From NCBI GenBank assembly GCA_050943475.1, contig JBMNPF010000011.1, positions 25,974 through 89,973 on the forward strand: 64,000 nucleotides of DNA, written 5' to 3'. The stretch comes from Metaruminococcus_A sp050943475. GTDB taxonomy: Bacteria; Bacillota; Clostridia; Oscillospirales; Ruminococcaceae. A model generated the notes under the pieces. The model did no database searches. It was not told the DNA's origin and saw nothing but the letters and a program-made list of their open reading frames with translations. Below, one piece after another: positions 18,145 to 26,263 of this stretch. Numbering within the stretch: the stretch's first letter is position 1; each line of letters starts with the position of its first letter. Made by a program: the position numbers and the translations under genes.

Positions 18145-21100
18145 ATGAAACAGAAAGCGCTCATCAAGGACACAGCCCGCGAGATTTGGCGTACCAAAAG
18201 CCGTTTTATCTCGATCTTTGCCATTATCCTGCTCGGGGTTGGTTTTTTTGCAGGCTTGAAATCCACCTGCCCGGATATGAAGCTCACAGCAGAGGAGTAT
18301 TTCAGGAATTCTCATCTTATGGATTACCGCCTTGTCTCAACCTATGGATTTGATGAGGACGATGTTGCAAACGTCCGTGCGTTGGAAGGCGTTCATGCTG
18401 CAATGCCTGCGTACAGCCACGACTTCCTGCTGCTGGATGGGGAAAACGAGTTGGTGGTGAAAACCTATTCGGTGAATGGTACCGTTTCCTCGGACGACGA
18501 AAACAACCTCAACCGCCCCAATCTTGTTGAAGGGCGTTACCCGGAGAAGTCGGGCGAATGCGTTGTGGAACGCGGCGCGTCCTCGCCGAAGTATTTTGAG
18601 GTGGGCGGCCAAATCACTCTTTACAGCGGGGACGACACCCCGGTTGGCGACACCCTGAAAACAGATACTTTCACCATTGTCGGCATTGTGGAATCCCCGC
18701 TTTATATCTCGTATGAGCGCGGCACTTCCACCATCGGCAACGGTTCGATCAACAGCTTTATTATGCTCCCGGAAGAGGATTATAACCTGGAGGTTTATAC
18801 CGACCTTTATGTTACCCTGGACGAAACCCAGGGGATTTCTCCCTTTGCAGATGCCTACCGGGATGCGGTTGACAATTTCAGTGACACCTTGAAAACGGCC
18901 GCCTTTGAAAGTGTCTACACCCGCTACGATTCCATTGTGTCCGAAGCCGAGCAGGAGCTGGAGGATGCCCGGCAGGAACTTGCGGACGGTGAACAAAAGC
19001 AGAAGGACGAACTTGCCGCCGCTCAGAAAAAAATTCAGGACGGCGAGCACGCGTACAACAACGGTTTGCGCCAGTACAATGAACAGTATCGGCTTTTCCA
19101 GGATACCATTGCGGATTCCCGCGCCCAAATCGCTGTGGCAGAGGAACAGCTGAACCAGCAGGCGGCGGATTTTGAATCGTCCAATACACTGTACCGTTCG
19201 CTGGTGAATCTGCGTGAAACCGCCCAACCCGGTGTACCGTTTACCGAAGAACAGCAAGCGGTGGCAGAGGCTTCCGCTGCTCTAGATGAAAACCTGCCGC
19301 AGCTTGTTTCGGCTGCGCTTTTGACCGGCGATCCCACCATGCTTCAAATGCTGGACAGCACCTTGGCACAGACGGCTGAAAGTCTGAACCAAGCATCTCA
19401 GACCTTGACGGATGCCCGTGAGCAGCTTGCCCAGCAGACCGCTTTGCTGGATCAAAAGGAAAGCGAGGGCGAGCAAGCCTTTGCCGAAACCAAAACGCAG
19501 CTGGAACAGGCCAAACAGGATTTGCAGCAGGCCAAGATCGATTTTGATGAGGGCAAACGCGAATCCGACGCCGAACTGGCGGACGCCCGCGAACAGATTG
19601 CCAAAGGCGAAAAGGACCTTAAAAAAATTTCCGAACCCACTGTCTATGTCTTTGACCGTGACGACAATGTCGGCTATTCCGGCTTCAGCAGCGACGCCGA
19701 TAAGGTAGACGCTGTCGCTCAGATTTTTCCGGTCTTTTTCATCTTTGTCGCTGCTCTCGTCTGCCTCACCACCATGACCCGTATGGTGGAGGAACAGCGT
19801 ACTGCCATCGGCACCCTGAAGGCGTTGGGGTATAGCAAAGCGTCGGTGGCAATGAAGTACCTTGCCTATGCGGTCATTGCCAGTTTTGCCGGCAGTGTGC
19901 TCGGCCTGCTGGCTGGGTTTCAGATCTTCCCGCATGTCATTTACAGTGCGTATGGAATTCTCTACCATATGCCGCCGCTCATTGCGCCGTTCCACTGGGA
20001 TTACGCCGTCTGGTGCACCGTGGCCGCAGTGGTTTGCTCCGGAGCCGCAACCCTGATTGCCTGCTACGCCGAACTCCACGCAACGCCGGCGCAGCTTATG
20101 CGGCCAAAACCGCCCAAAAGCGGCAAGCGCATTCTGCTGGAGCGGGTCGGCTGGCTGTGGAAACGACTTTCATTTATCCAAAAGGTATCCATCCGCAATT
20201 TCTTCCGCTATAAAAAGCGGGTGATTCTGACGGTAACCGGTATTGCCGGCTGTACCGCCCTTATGCTCACCGGCTTTGGTATGAAAGATTCCATTTCCTC
20301 CATTGTCACCAAACAGTTTGATGAAATTTTTCTCTATGATGTTACCGTCGCCTATGACGGAGATGTCTCGGACGACGAACGTCAATCCCTGCTGGATACC
20401 GTTTCGGGCCAGTCCGCTGTGACCGAATCCATGGGTGCTCAGCAACTGTCGGTTACCGGGGTTGGCAGCAGCCGCAATGTCGACTGCTACCTTGTTGTCC
20501 CGCAGTCGACCAACGCGCTCGATCATTACATGGATCTCCGCTCCCGCGGTTCCCATACACCGCAGCCGCTCACCGATGACGGCGTAGTCGTCACTGAAAA
20601 GCTTGCCAATATGCTGGGCATTTCGGTTGGGGACAGCATTGCGCTTAAGGATACCGACGGCAAGATGGTCGAAGCGCCGATAACCGGCATCGCGGAAAAT
20701 TATCTGTTCCATTATGTTTATATGACGCCTGCGGTTTACGAATCCCTGTACGGCGGGAATTTCACCCCCAATGTGGTGTTCCTCAACCTCAATACCGAGG
20801 AACAGGCCGCCTGCGATGCACTTTCCTCCGCCATCCTCCAGGATGACAACGTGCTCCAGGTGAGCTTTTCATCAAGCAGCGGCGGCAGCTTCCGGGATAT
20901 GATTGAAAGCCTCAACGCCGTTATCCTTGTTCTCATCCTTTCGGCGGGTGCACTGGCGTTGATTGTGCTGTATAACCTCACCAACATCAATGTCAATGAA
21001 CGGGTTCGGGAACTTGCGACCCTCAAGGTGCTCGGCTTTTATGACAAAGAGGTCTCAGCCTATATTTACCGGGAAAATACCGCATCTTCCATTCTTGGCG

Positions 21101-21312
21101 TCCTTGTGGGGTTGGTCGTCGGCATTTTCCTGCATCGGTTTGTCGTCCTGACGGCCGAGGTGGATTTGGTCATGTTCAGCCGGGAGATTTTCCCCATGAG
21201 CTATGTTTGGGCCGCACTGTTAACCCTTGCGTTTACACTGCTTGTAAACTTCCTGCTTCACTTCCGGCTCAAAAAAATTGATATGGTGGAATCCTTAAAA
21301 TCGGTGGAGTAA
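18145..21312 (+). CDS. Large FtsX-type ABC permease with extracytoplasmic coiled coil
   Basis: 1055 residues. Chosen ATG lies 1 base after the ATPase stop. A first membrane helix is at residues ~20-40, then an extracellular MacB-like domain (to ~250), then a heptad-rich coiled coil at ~265-490 with many E/Q/A runs (AEQELEDARQELADGEQKQ), then the first FtsX block (~520-670, GTLKALGYSKASV) and a second block at ~915-1050 (ELATLKVLGFYDKEV). Both FtsX blocks contain the expected three to four helices. The coiled coil probably projects across the wall. Such clostridial transporters are implicated in antimicrobial-peptide resistance or wall hydrolase control; the role here is inference. Confidence 0.88.
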   Translation: MKQKALIKDTAREIWRTKSRFISIFAIILLGVGFFAGLKSTCPDMKLTAEEYFRNSHLMDYRLVSTYGFDEDDVANVRALEGVHAAMPAYSHDFLLLDGENELVVKTYSVNGTVSSDDENNLNRPNLVEGRYPEKSGECVVERGASSPKYFEVGGQITLYSGDDTPVGDTLKTDTFTIVGIVESPLYISYERGTSTIGNGSINSFIMLPEEDYNLEVYTDLYVTLDETQGISPFADAYRDAVDNFSDTLKTAAFESVYTRYDSIVSEAEQELEDARQELADGEQKQKDELAAAQKKIQDGEHAYNNGLRQYNEQYRLFQDTIADSRAQIAVAEEQLNQQAADFESSNTLYRSLVNLRETAQPGVPFTEEQQAVAEASAALDENLPQLVSAALLTGDPTMLQMLDSTLAQTAESLNQASQTLTDAREQLAQQTALLDQKESEGEQAFAETKTQLEQAKQDLQQAKIDFDEGKRESDAELADAREQIAKGEKDLKKISEPTVYVFDRDDNVGYSGFSSDADKVDAVAQIFPVFFIFVAALVCLTTMTRMVEEQRTAIGTLKALGYSKASVAMKYLAYAVIASFAGSVLGLLAGFQIFPHVIYSAYGILYHMPPLIAPFHWDYAVWCTVAAVVCSGAATLIACYAELHATPAQLMRPKPPKSGKRILLERVGWLWKRLSFIQKVSIRNFFRYKKRVILTVTGIAGCTALMLTGFGMKDSISSIVTKQFDEIFLYDVTVAYDGDVSDDERQSLLDTVSGQSAVTESMGAQQLSVTGVGSSRNVDCYLVVPQSTNALDHYMDLRSRGSHTPQPLTDDGVVVTEKLANMLGISVGDSIALKDTDGKMVEAPITGIAENYLFHYVYMTPAVYESLYGGNFTPNVVFLNLNTEEQAACDALSSAILQDDNVLQVSFSSSSGGSFRDMIESLNAVILVLILSAGALALIVLYNLTNINVNERVRELATLKVLGFYDKEVSAYIYRENTASSILGVLVGLVVGIFLHRFVVLTAEVDLVMFSREIFPMSYVWAALLTLAFTLLVNFLLHFRLKKIDMVESLKSVE

Positions 21313-21369
21313 CCGGCTTGCGCCGCTGTACCGCGTTTTGTACCGGCGATTTCGATGAAAAACCAGGGG

Positions 21370-21398
21370 TTGACAACCTTTTTTGCCCGTGCTATACT
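21370..21398 (+). promoter_or_regulatory. Sigma-A promoter of leuA
   Basis: TTGACA, 17-bp spacer, TATACT. Transcription would start near 21405 and read directly into the T-box leader. Confidence 0.8.
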
Positions 21399-21404
21399 TT
21401 TAGC

Positions 21405-21690
21405 ATATTTGAAAGAAGAAATACGTTGAAGAGGATTAGTAGCGTTTCCCACGCCTTTAGAGAGTTGTTGGTTGGTGAAAAACAACGGCAAATGGAATGT
21501 GAACTCGCCTTGAAGTAGCTCGCTGAAATGCAAAGAGTAGGTGGAGACGGAGCCTGACCGTTATCGCAGGGGGATATAAGGCTTTTACAAGTCCGTATCT
21601 GTAACGAGTGCATGCTTTGGCATGAATTAGAGTGGTACCACGGGGAGTTTTATCCTCCGTCTCTAGGTTTGTAGAGACGGGGGATTTTTT
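21405..21690 (+). promoter_or_regulatory. T-box leader, leucine specifier
   Basis: Stem I contains GTTGGTTGGTG (distal loop motif) and, on its 3' side, GTGAACTCGCC with CTC (21504-21506) as the specifier, a leucine codon. The T-box bulge AGAGTGGTACCACGG follows; TGGT (21633-21636) would pair with an ACCA acceptor end, fitting tRNA-Leu with A73. The terminator is ATCCTCCGTCTCTA (21652-21665) paired with 21672-21685, then TTTTTT. Uncharged tRNA-Leu should stabilise the antiterminator and switch on leuA. Confidence 0.9.
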
Positions 21691-21776
21691 ATTTGTCCCC
21701 GGTACCTTTCCATCGGTTGATACGCAATGTAAGCCATGATAGAAACCAAACCGCAAACAAGAAAAGGTGGATGATT

Positions 21777-23441
21777 ATGGAAAATTGCAGTAAGTACACA
21801 CGGGGTTATTTCATGCCCCCGGTCAATGAAATGAAATGGGTTCAAAAAGAGTATGTCGACAAAGCACCCATCTGGTGCAGCGTCGACCTGCGGGACGGCA
21901 ATCAGTCCCTCATTGTCCCAATGAGTTTGGAAGAAAAAATTGAGTTCTTTCAAAAGCTCGTTCAAATTGGCTTTAAGGAAATTGAGGTCGGTTTTCCGGC
22001 CGCCTCTGAAACCGAATACGAATTTCTGCGCACCCTCATCGAGCAGAATTTAATCCCGGATGACGTCACCATTCAGGTGCTTACCCAGTCACGTGAGCAC
22101 ATCATTCAAAAAACCTTTGAGGCGCTCAGGGACGCAAAAAACGCTGTTGTTCACCTCTACAATTCCACTTCGGTTGCGCAGCGTGAGCAGGTGTTCCGCA
22201 AATCCAAGGAGGAGATCATCGGCATTGCCGTGTCCGGTGCCAAAATGGTTGCCGACTATGCGCAGAAAGTAGAGGGTAACTTTAAATTTGAGTATTCGCC
22301 GGAGAGCTTTACCGGAACCGAAATGGAGTTTGCGCTTGAAGTCTGCAACGCCGTACTGGATGTTTGGAAGCCTACGCCGGACAATAAGGTCATCATCAAC
22401 CTGCCGGTTACGGTGGAAATGTCTATGCCGCATGTCTACGCGAGCCAGGTAGAATATATGTGCGACAACCTGAAGAACCGCGGCAGCGTTATTGTTTCGC
22501 TTCATCCGCACAACGACCGCGGTTGTGCGGTTGCCGACTCCGAGCTCGGCCTGATGGCGGGTGCCGACCGCATTGAGGGCACCTTATTCGGCAACGGTGA
22601 GCGCACCGGCAATGTCGATATTGTCACCTTGGCGTTAAATATGTATTCCCATGGGGTCGATCCGGAGCTGGATTTCACCAACATGCCTGAAATTATCCAT
22701 TTGTACGAGCGCGTGACCGACATGAAAGTTTACGACCGCCAGCCGTACAGCGGCAAGCTGGTCTTTGCCGCCTTCTCCGGTTCGCATCAGGATGCGATTG
22801 CCAAGGGAATGAAGTGGCGCGAGGAAAAGGAGCGCGAGCACTGGACCGTCCCGTACCTGCCCATCGACCCGAAGGATATCGGCCGCGAGTATGAGAGCGA
22901 CGTTATCCGCATCAACAGCCAGTCCGGCAAAGGCGGAATTGGCTACCTGCTCCAGCAGAACTACGGGTTCGACCTCCCTCAAAAAATGCGCGAAGCGTTC
23001 GGTTATACCATCAAGGGAGTGTCCGACCACATGCACAAAGAACTCAAGCCCAAAGAGGTTTACGAAATTTTTGTGCGTCAGTTTGTCAATATTGTGGAAC
23101 CGGTTACCCTCAAGGAATGCCATTTCCGCCAGGGACGGCAAATTGAAGCTATGGTCACCCTGTATTATAAAGGCAAGACAATCGACCTCACCGGTAAAGG
23201 CAACGGCCGTCTGGATGCCGTAAGCAATGCCATTAAGGAATACTTCAAGCTCAACTACACCATTGTAACCTACGAAGAGCACGCTTTGGAACAGGGCTCC
23301 GACTCCAAAGCAGTTTCCTATGTTGGTGTTGCCGGTTCGGACGGCAGGGTCTCCTGGGGCGCCGGCGTCCATACCGATATTATCACCTCCTCCATCGATG
23401 CACTTGTTAGCGCGGTTAACCGCATGATGAAAGGCGAATAA
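21777..23441 (+). CDS. leuA: 2-isopropylmalate synthase
   Basis: 554 residues, the long (type 2) form. It condenses acetyl-CoA with 2-ketoisovalerate, the first committed step of leucine synthesis. The TIM barrel begins with CSVDLRDGNQSL (the RDGNQ catalytic/metal motif) and carries LHPHNDRGCAVADSELG with the HxH metal ligands and GNGERTGNVD. The C-terminal ~130 residues are the allosteric domain for leucine feedback (GKGNGRLDAVSNAIKEYF). AGGTGG upstream favours the second of two close ATG codons. Regulation is by the leucine T-box directly upstream. No other leu gene lies nearby. Confidence 0.95.
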   Translation: MENCSKYTRGYFMPPVNEMKWVQKEYVDKAPIWCSVDLRDGNQSLIVPMSLEEKIEFFQKLVQIGFKEIEVGFPAASETEYEFLRTLIEQNLIPDDVTIQVLTQSREHIIQKTFEALRDAKNAVVHLYNSTSVAQREQVFRKSKEEIIGIAVSGAKMVADYAQKVEGNFKFEYSPESFTGTEMEFALEVCNAVLDVWKPTPDNKVIINLPVTVEMSMPHVYASQVEYMCDNLKNRGSVIVSLHPHNDRGCAVADSELGLMAGADRIEGTLFGNGERTGNVDIVTLALNMYSHGVDPELDFTNMPEIIHLYERVTDMKVYDRQPYSGKLVFAAFSGSHQDAIAKGMKWREEKEREHWTVPYLPIDPKDIGREYESDVIRINSQSGKGGIGYLLQQNYGFDLPQKMREAFGYTIKGVSDHMHKELKPKEVYEIFVRQFVNIVEPVTLKECHFRQGRQIEAMVTLYYKGKTIDLTGKGNGRLDAVSNAIKEYFKLNYTIVTYEEHALEQGSDSKAVSYVGVAGSDGRVSWGAGVHTDIITSSIDALVSAVNRMMKGE

Positions 23442-23455
23442 AGGCTTATATCCCC

Positions 23456-23491
23456 AAAGAAGCACGGGAGAATTCCCGTGCTTCTTTTTTT
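23456..23491 (+). terminator. Terminator of leuA
   Basis: Perfect 14-bp stem (AAAGAAGCACGGGA), GAAT loop and a T tract. Confidence 0.92.
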
Positions 23492-23678
23492 GGCCGCGGA
23501 GCGGGGGGAGTGGTTATCCCGCAGTAACCTGTTCCTGCCCAATGAACCATGCGGTTGGATTTCATGTGGACGATAAGTGCCGCATTATTGTCCGTGCGTA
23601 AAGATACCACTTTACCGGTGGAATTGAGCCAATGCTGCTGGTTTTGTGCTCCGGATTATGCCATGCATTCACAGGTGC

Positions 23679-24098
23679 TTATTCGATTTCCATCCTCTGC
23701 TGACCTGGACGATCACCGGTTTCCGGCGGCTTGGGCTTTTTAAAGGCCGTTACCAGCTCCCGGACGCCTACCAGCAGTACAAAGACCGCAAATACTTTGG
23801 TCAGCCACTCCGAGCCGAGCAGATTGGCGCCCCAAACGCCGATAAATACGCCAATCACCGCAAAAATGGTGCTCGGCAGAATCACAGACGTTTCAATCAT
23901 CTTATTCCGGATGTGGAAGATGAGCGAAAACGCCGCTATCGGCAGGAAAAAGATCAAATTGACGCCCTGCGCTGCAAGCTGCGGCATCTGCGCAAAAATC
24001 GTCAGGTAAATGACGAGGATAAACCCGCCGCCCAGTCCCATCGAGGCGGTAATCCCGGTGAGAAAGGCCACGATTCCAATGATAATCCAGTCCATCAT
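23679..24098 (-). CDS. TauE/SafE family half-transporter, second half
   Basis: 139 residues with four membrane helices, starting MMDWIIIGIVAFLTGI. GLGGGF near residue 20 is the repeat motif found once in each half of full-length TauE/SafE anion exporters (about 250 residues, eight helices). Its ATG overlaps the stop of the upstream half by 4 bases (ATGA), so the two are made in equal amounts and presumably pair. The family exports sulfite, sulfoacetate or related organosulfur anions; the substrate is unknown. The C-terminus (KKPKPPETGDRPG) is a polar tail. Confidence 0.8.
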   Translation of the reverse strand: MMDWIIIGIVAFLTGITASMGLGGGFILVIYLTIFAQMPQLAAQGVNLIFFLPIAAFSLIFHIRNKMIETSVILPSTIFAVIGVFIGVWGANLLGSEWLTKVFAVFVLLVGVRELVTAFKKPKPPETGDRPGQQRMEIE

Positions 24099-24454
24099 TG
24101 CAGCAGCATCCTCACTGCTCCAACGATGATGACCCCTGCAAAGACGCATTTAAGCCATTTCACCGGAATTTTTTTGAGCAGCATTGCCCCAACGCCCGCA
24201 CCGATGAGCCCGGTCGGCAGATAGGCGGCAGCCCCAAGCAGATCGATGTTTCCGTTCAGATAGTAGAGCACCGCACTGATGATGCTGGTCGGCAGAATGA
24301 TGGCGATGGAGGTCGCGTGGGCTTTTTTTGCCTCAACCCCAAACTTTTCAAGCAGCGGCACCGCAACGACTCCGCCGCCCGCGCCGAACAGCCCGTTGAG
24401 GATGCCGGATATAAAGCCGAGCACGCCAAATTTGACGCGCTGTTTGAATTGCAC
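24095..24454 (-). CDS. TauE/SafE family half-transporter, first half
   Basis: About 119 residues with four membrane helices and the N-terminal repeat motif GFISGILNGLFGAGGG. A GTG at 24454 is preferred because AAGGAG lies 8 bases upstream; a GTG three codons earlier would sit on the ribosome site. Together with the downstream gene it reconstitutes one eight-helix TauE/SafE protein split at the midpoint. Confidence 0.8.
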   Translation of the reverse strand: MQFKQRVKFGVLGFISGILNGLFGAGGGVVAVPLLEKFGVEAKKAHATSIAIILPTSIISAVLYYLNGNIDLLGAAAYLPTGLIGAGVGAMLLKKIPVKWLKCVFAGVIIVGAVRMLLQ

Positions 24455-24780
24455 ATGAATCACTCCTTACACCCGTTTATTATTCGATATTTTGGAGGGA
24501 TTTATGTGCCCGGAACCAAAACGGTTTCAAACAGAGGCCGCACTTTGTCAAAACAGTTTTGGGTTTTCTGCCGCCACGGGTATGTTTCAAACAATTCGAT
24601 TGATTCTATATAGACGAAGATCGCACCGCTTATTTGAAACGTAAATTTCGTTGATTCATCGTCCGAGGGCGCCGCGTACCGGCACGCACCGAGTTTCAAG
24701 TGCTGCTTGAACTGCGCTGGGTCTGGCGTTGGGCAAATGGACGTCTGAAAACGCCAAGATGGCGCAGACCAATAAAGAAA
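24455..24780. other. Intergenic region upstream of the TauE/SafE pair
   Basis: No gene I can support. Weak open frames exist on both strands but show no family resemblance. It must hold the promoter of the TauE/SafE pair, which I could not place with confidence. Confidence 0.35.
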
Positions 24781-25024
24781 AAGAAAAAGGCGGGCCAATT
24801 CAGCCCGCCTTTGAATAAACATAGTACCGCCTTGCAGTCGTGCAGCAATTAAAAACCCGGTCCTTCTAGACAGGGTGGATATCTTCCTGAGAGTTTCGCG
24901 CTCCCTTCTTCCGCAAAAGCGGGAGGTCTGCAGTCCGCCCTCAGAGGTCAAGACTCCTAAAATTAAGTGTCGGATTAATTAGCCACACTAACTAAACAAG
25001 GCAGAAAACAAAAACAATTTTATG
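24781..25024 (-). ncRNA. Candidate small RNA with 6S-like architecture
   Basis: An independent minus-strand unit: a sigma-A promoter just upstream, about 240 nt without a credible gene, and a strong terminator at 24781-24812 (AAAGGCGGGC / GCCCGCCTTT then TTTTTCTTTTTC). Near its ends CUGCCUUG (around 24997-25004) pairs with CAAGGCGG (around 24827-24834), closing a 170-nt body. Inside, AGTGTGG / CC.ACACT and CCGC-TTTT-GCGG form hairpins. This end-closed, long-stem design fits 6S RNA, but I could not match the conserved bubble, so identity is unproven. Confidence 0.42.
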
Positions 25025-25029
25025 TGCTT

Positions 25030-25057
25030 ATTATAGCACACCGCCCCTAAAAATCAA
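25030..25057 (-). promoter_or_regulatory. Sigma-A promoter of the candidate small RNA
   Basis: Minus strand TTGATT, 16-bp spacer, TATAAT, located right after the DUF1292 gene. Confidence 0.65.
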
Positions 25058-25073
25058 GAGGGATTTCTTGCTT

Positions 25074-25397
25074 CTATTCGTCGATTTCTTCCACGTCGCC
25101 GTCGAATTCATCGTCAAACATATTGTCCAGGCGCTCTAAGAAAATTGCGCCGACACGCTCGTACTCCTCGTCATCGTCAATAGAGGCCATCATTTCTTCG
25201 TCGTCCACCATTTCGGACTTCAGAATGACCAGGTCTCCGTCGTCCTCAATGGATTCTTCCGGGTTTTCATAATACGGAATCAGCGCAAAATAGCGGTTGT
25301 CGTCTAAATCCAGCACGTCAAGCAATTCAAAAGCCTGTTCGTTGCCTTCTTCGTCCACAAGGGTGTAAATATCCGGGGTCATGTCCATATCGCTCAT
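25074..25397 (-). CDS. DUF1292 (YrzB-like) protein
   Basis: 107 residues, highly acidic. Start ATG follows AAGGAG by 6 bases; a longer frame upstream would be AT-rich non-protein sequence. The motif YTLVDEEGNEQAFELLDVLDLDDNRYFALIPYYE, split here as the typical 'EEG-E--FE-L----YF-L-P', is the DUF1292 signature, followed by D/E-rich segments ending in VEEIDE. Members are small cytosolic proteins of unknown function, often near ruvX/mltG-type housekeeping genes, here alone beside RNA genes. Confidence 0.85.
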   Translation of the reverse strand: MSDMDMTPDIYTLVDEEGNEQAFELLDVLDLDDNRYFALIPYYENPEESIEDDGDLVILKSEMVDDEEMMASIDDDEEYERVGAIFLERLDNMFDDEFDGDVEEIDE

Positions 25398-25472
25398 GTT
25401 GTTCTCCTTATCCATAGCGGTTTTCACCGCATTAGTATCTGCCGCGGCCGGCATTTCATACGTCTGAATTAA

Positions 25473-25501
25473 ATTGTAACGGAAATACTGGCGTAAGTCA
25501 A
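25473..25501 (-). promoter_or_regulatory. Sigma-A promoter of the DUF1292 gene
   Basis: Minus strand TTGACT, 17-bp spacer, TACAAT, 76 bp before the start codon. Confidence 0.72.
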
Positions 25502-25560
25502 TTGTTTTTCTCTTGTTAGAAATAACGAATAAAAAAGTTAAAAAAACTTCAAAAAAACTA

Positions 25561-25589
25561 TTGACAAAACCTAAAAAGTAGAGTATATT
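25561..25589 (+). promoter_or_regulatory. Consensus sigma-A promoter of the large RNA
   Basis: TTGACA, 17-bp spacer, TATATT. The predicted first base (about 25596) coincides with the 5' arm of the terminal helix of the downstream RNA. Confidence 0.8.
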
Positions 25590-25650
25590 ATAGACAGAAA
25601 GAAAGAGAAGAGAAAACGAGAAGAAATTAAGGTTGAAAGAGGTGTTTCCA

Positions 25651-25716
25651 ATGGGCAGTATAACAGAAGAACAGTATGTGTCCGTTTGGAACAAGTTAAG
25701 CGGAGGCTTCTTTTAA
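25651..25716 (+). CDS. Micro-ORF (21 aa) inside the large RNA
   Basis: ATG preceded by AGAGGTG at 6-7 bases. It would encode MGSITEEQYVSVWNKLSGGF plus one more Phe. The codons for W-N-K overlap GGAACAAG, one arm of a long-range helix, so translation could remodel the RNA. No family is recognised and the frame may be accidental. Confidence 0.3.
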   Translation: MGSITEEQYVSVWNKLSGGFF

Positions 25717-26086
25717 TTGATTGTCAAAGAGGGCTGAGACGTTTGTGGAACCAAAGGTTTGACACAACTTGAGCCACGAGTGATTGAAGAAATTGTTCAA
25801 TTAAGAAGATAAACCTTGTTCCGCAGGCTGAGCAATGAAAATGAGTAATATCACAGCTTGCTTTTCCAAACGGACCAAGAAAAATTCGAAAAGGTGAGTC
25901 CGATGTACTAAATGTACGTAGCTAATGGTTCTTTAATATAGAGAAAGCATTGAAGGAAGATGATAAGAAGTGTTCCGTCTTTGCAAGTTGATTGTATTAA
26001 AGATTGAATAAGATGGTAAGGAGTGAGTCCGCCGGACACGTTAGCTTTTTAAGGAACTTTCTTTCAGAATAATTTAATAAAAAGGG

Positions 26087-26123
26087 GCGGTGCCGAAATC
26101 TCGGCGCCGCTCTTGTTGTTTTT
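26087..26123 (+). terminator. Terminator of the large RNA
   Basis: GCGGTGCCGA / TCGGCGCCGC stem (one G:U) with AATC loop, followed by TCTTGTTGTTTTT. Confidence 0.85.
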
Positions 26124-26263
26124 GACTGGGTTTTTAGGTTTCGCATTTGGTCTGTACTGCTTGTGAGTTTCGGCCTGGCCCTATCCAGCCGTAATTCGGG
26201 CTTGCACTTCGTTTCTATCCATGTTAGGATGTGCTTAGAAAATCTCGTGAAGGTGTGGTTATA

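Larger units (their letters stand above)
25596..26123 (+). ncRNA. Large structured RNA of unassigned class
   Basis: About 525 nt, AT-rich, with no ordinary gene on either strand, flanked by a consensus promoter and a strong terminator. GAAAGAAAG at the predicted 5' end (25597-25605) is perfectly complementary to CTTTCTTTC just before the terminator (26057-26065), closing the molecule. GGAACAAG (25688-25695) matches CTTGTTCC (25815-25822). Hairpins include GCAGGCTG/CAGCTTGC (25823-25830/25854-25861), TTGTG..CACAA around 25744-25767 and GTAC-TAAAT-GTAC near 25905. GTGAGTCCG occurs twice (25894 and 26023). I see none of the signatures of RNase P RNA, tmRNA or SRP RNA. Size and closed ends recall large ornate RNAs such as ROOL, GOLLD or OLE; this is inference. 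Confidence 0.6.

Noticed and set aside
24840..24960. Possible glycine riboswitch (minus-strand AACTCTCAGGA resembles its conserved part)
   Set aside because: The other conserved blocks are missing and the RNA has its own terminator far from a glycine gene.
25596..26123. RNase P RNA, tmRNA or SRP RNA
   Set aside because: The conserved cores of these RNAs (for example GAGGAAAGTCC of RNase P, the tRNA-like ends of tmRNA) are not found.
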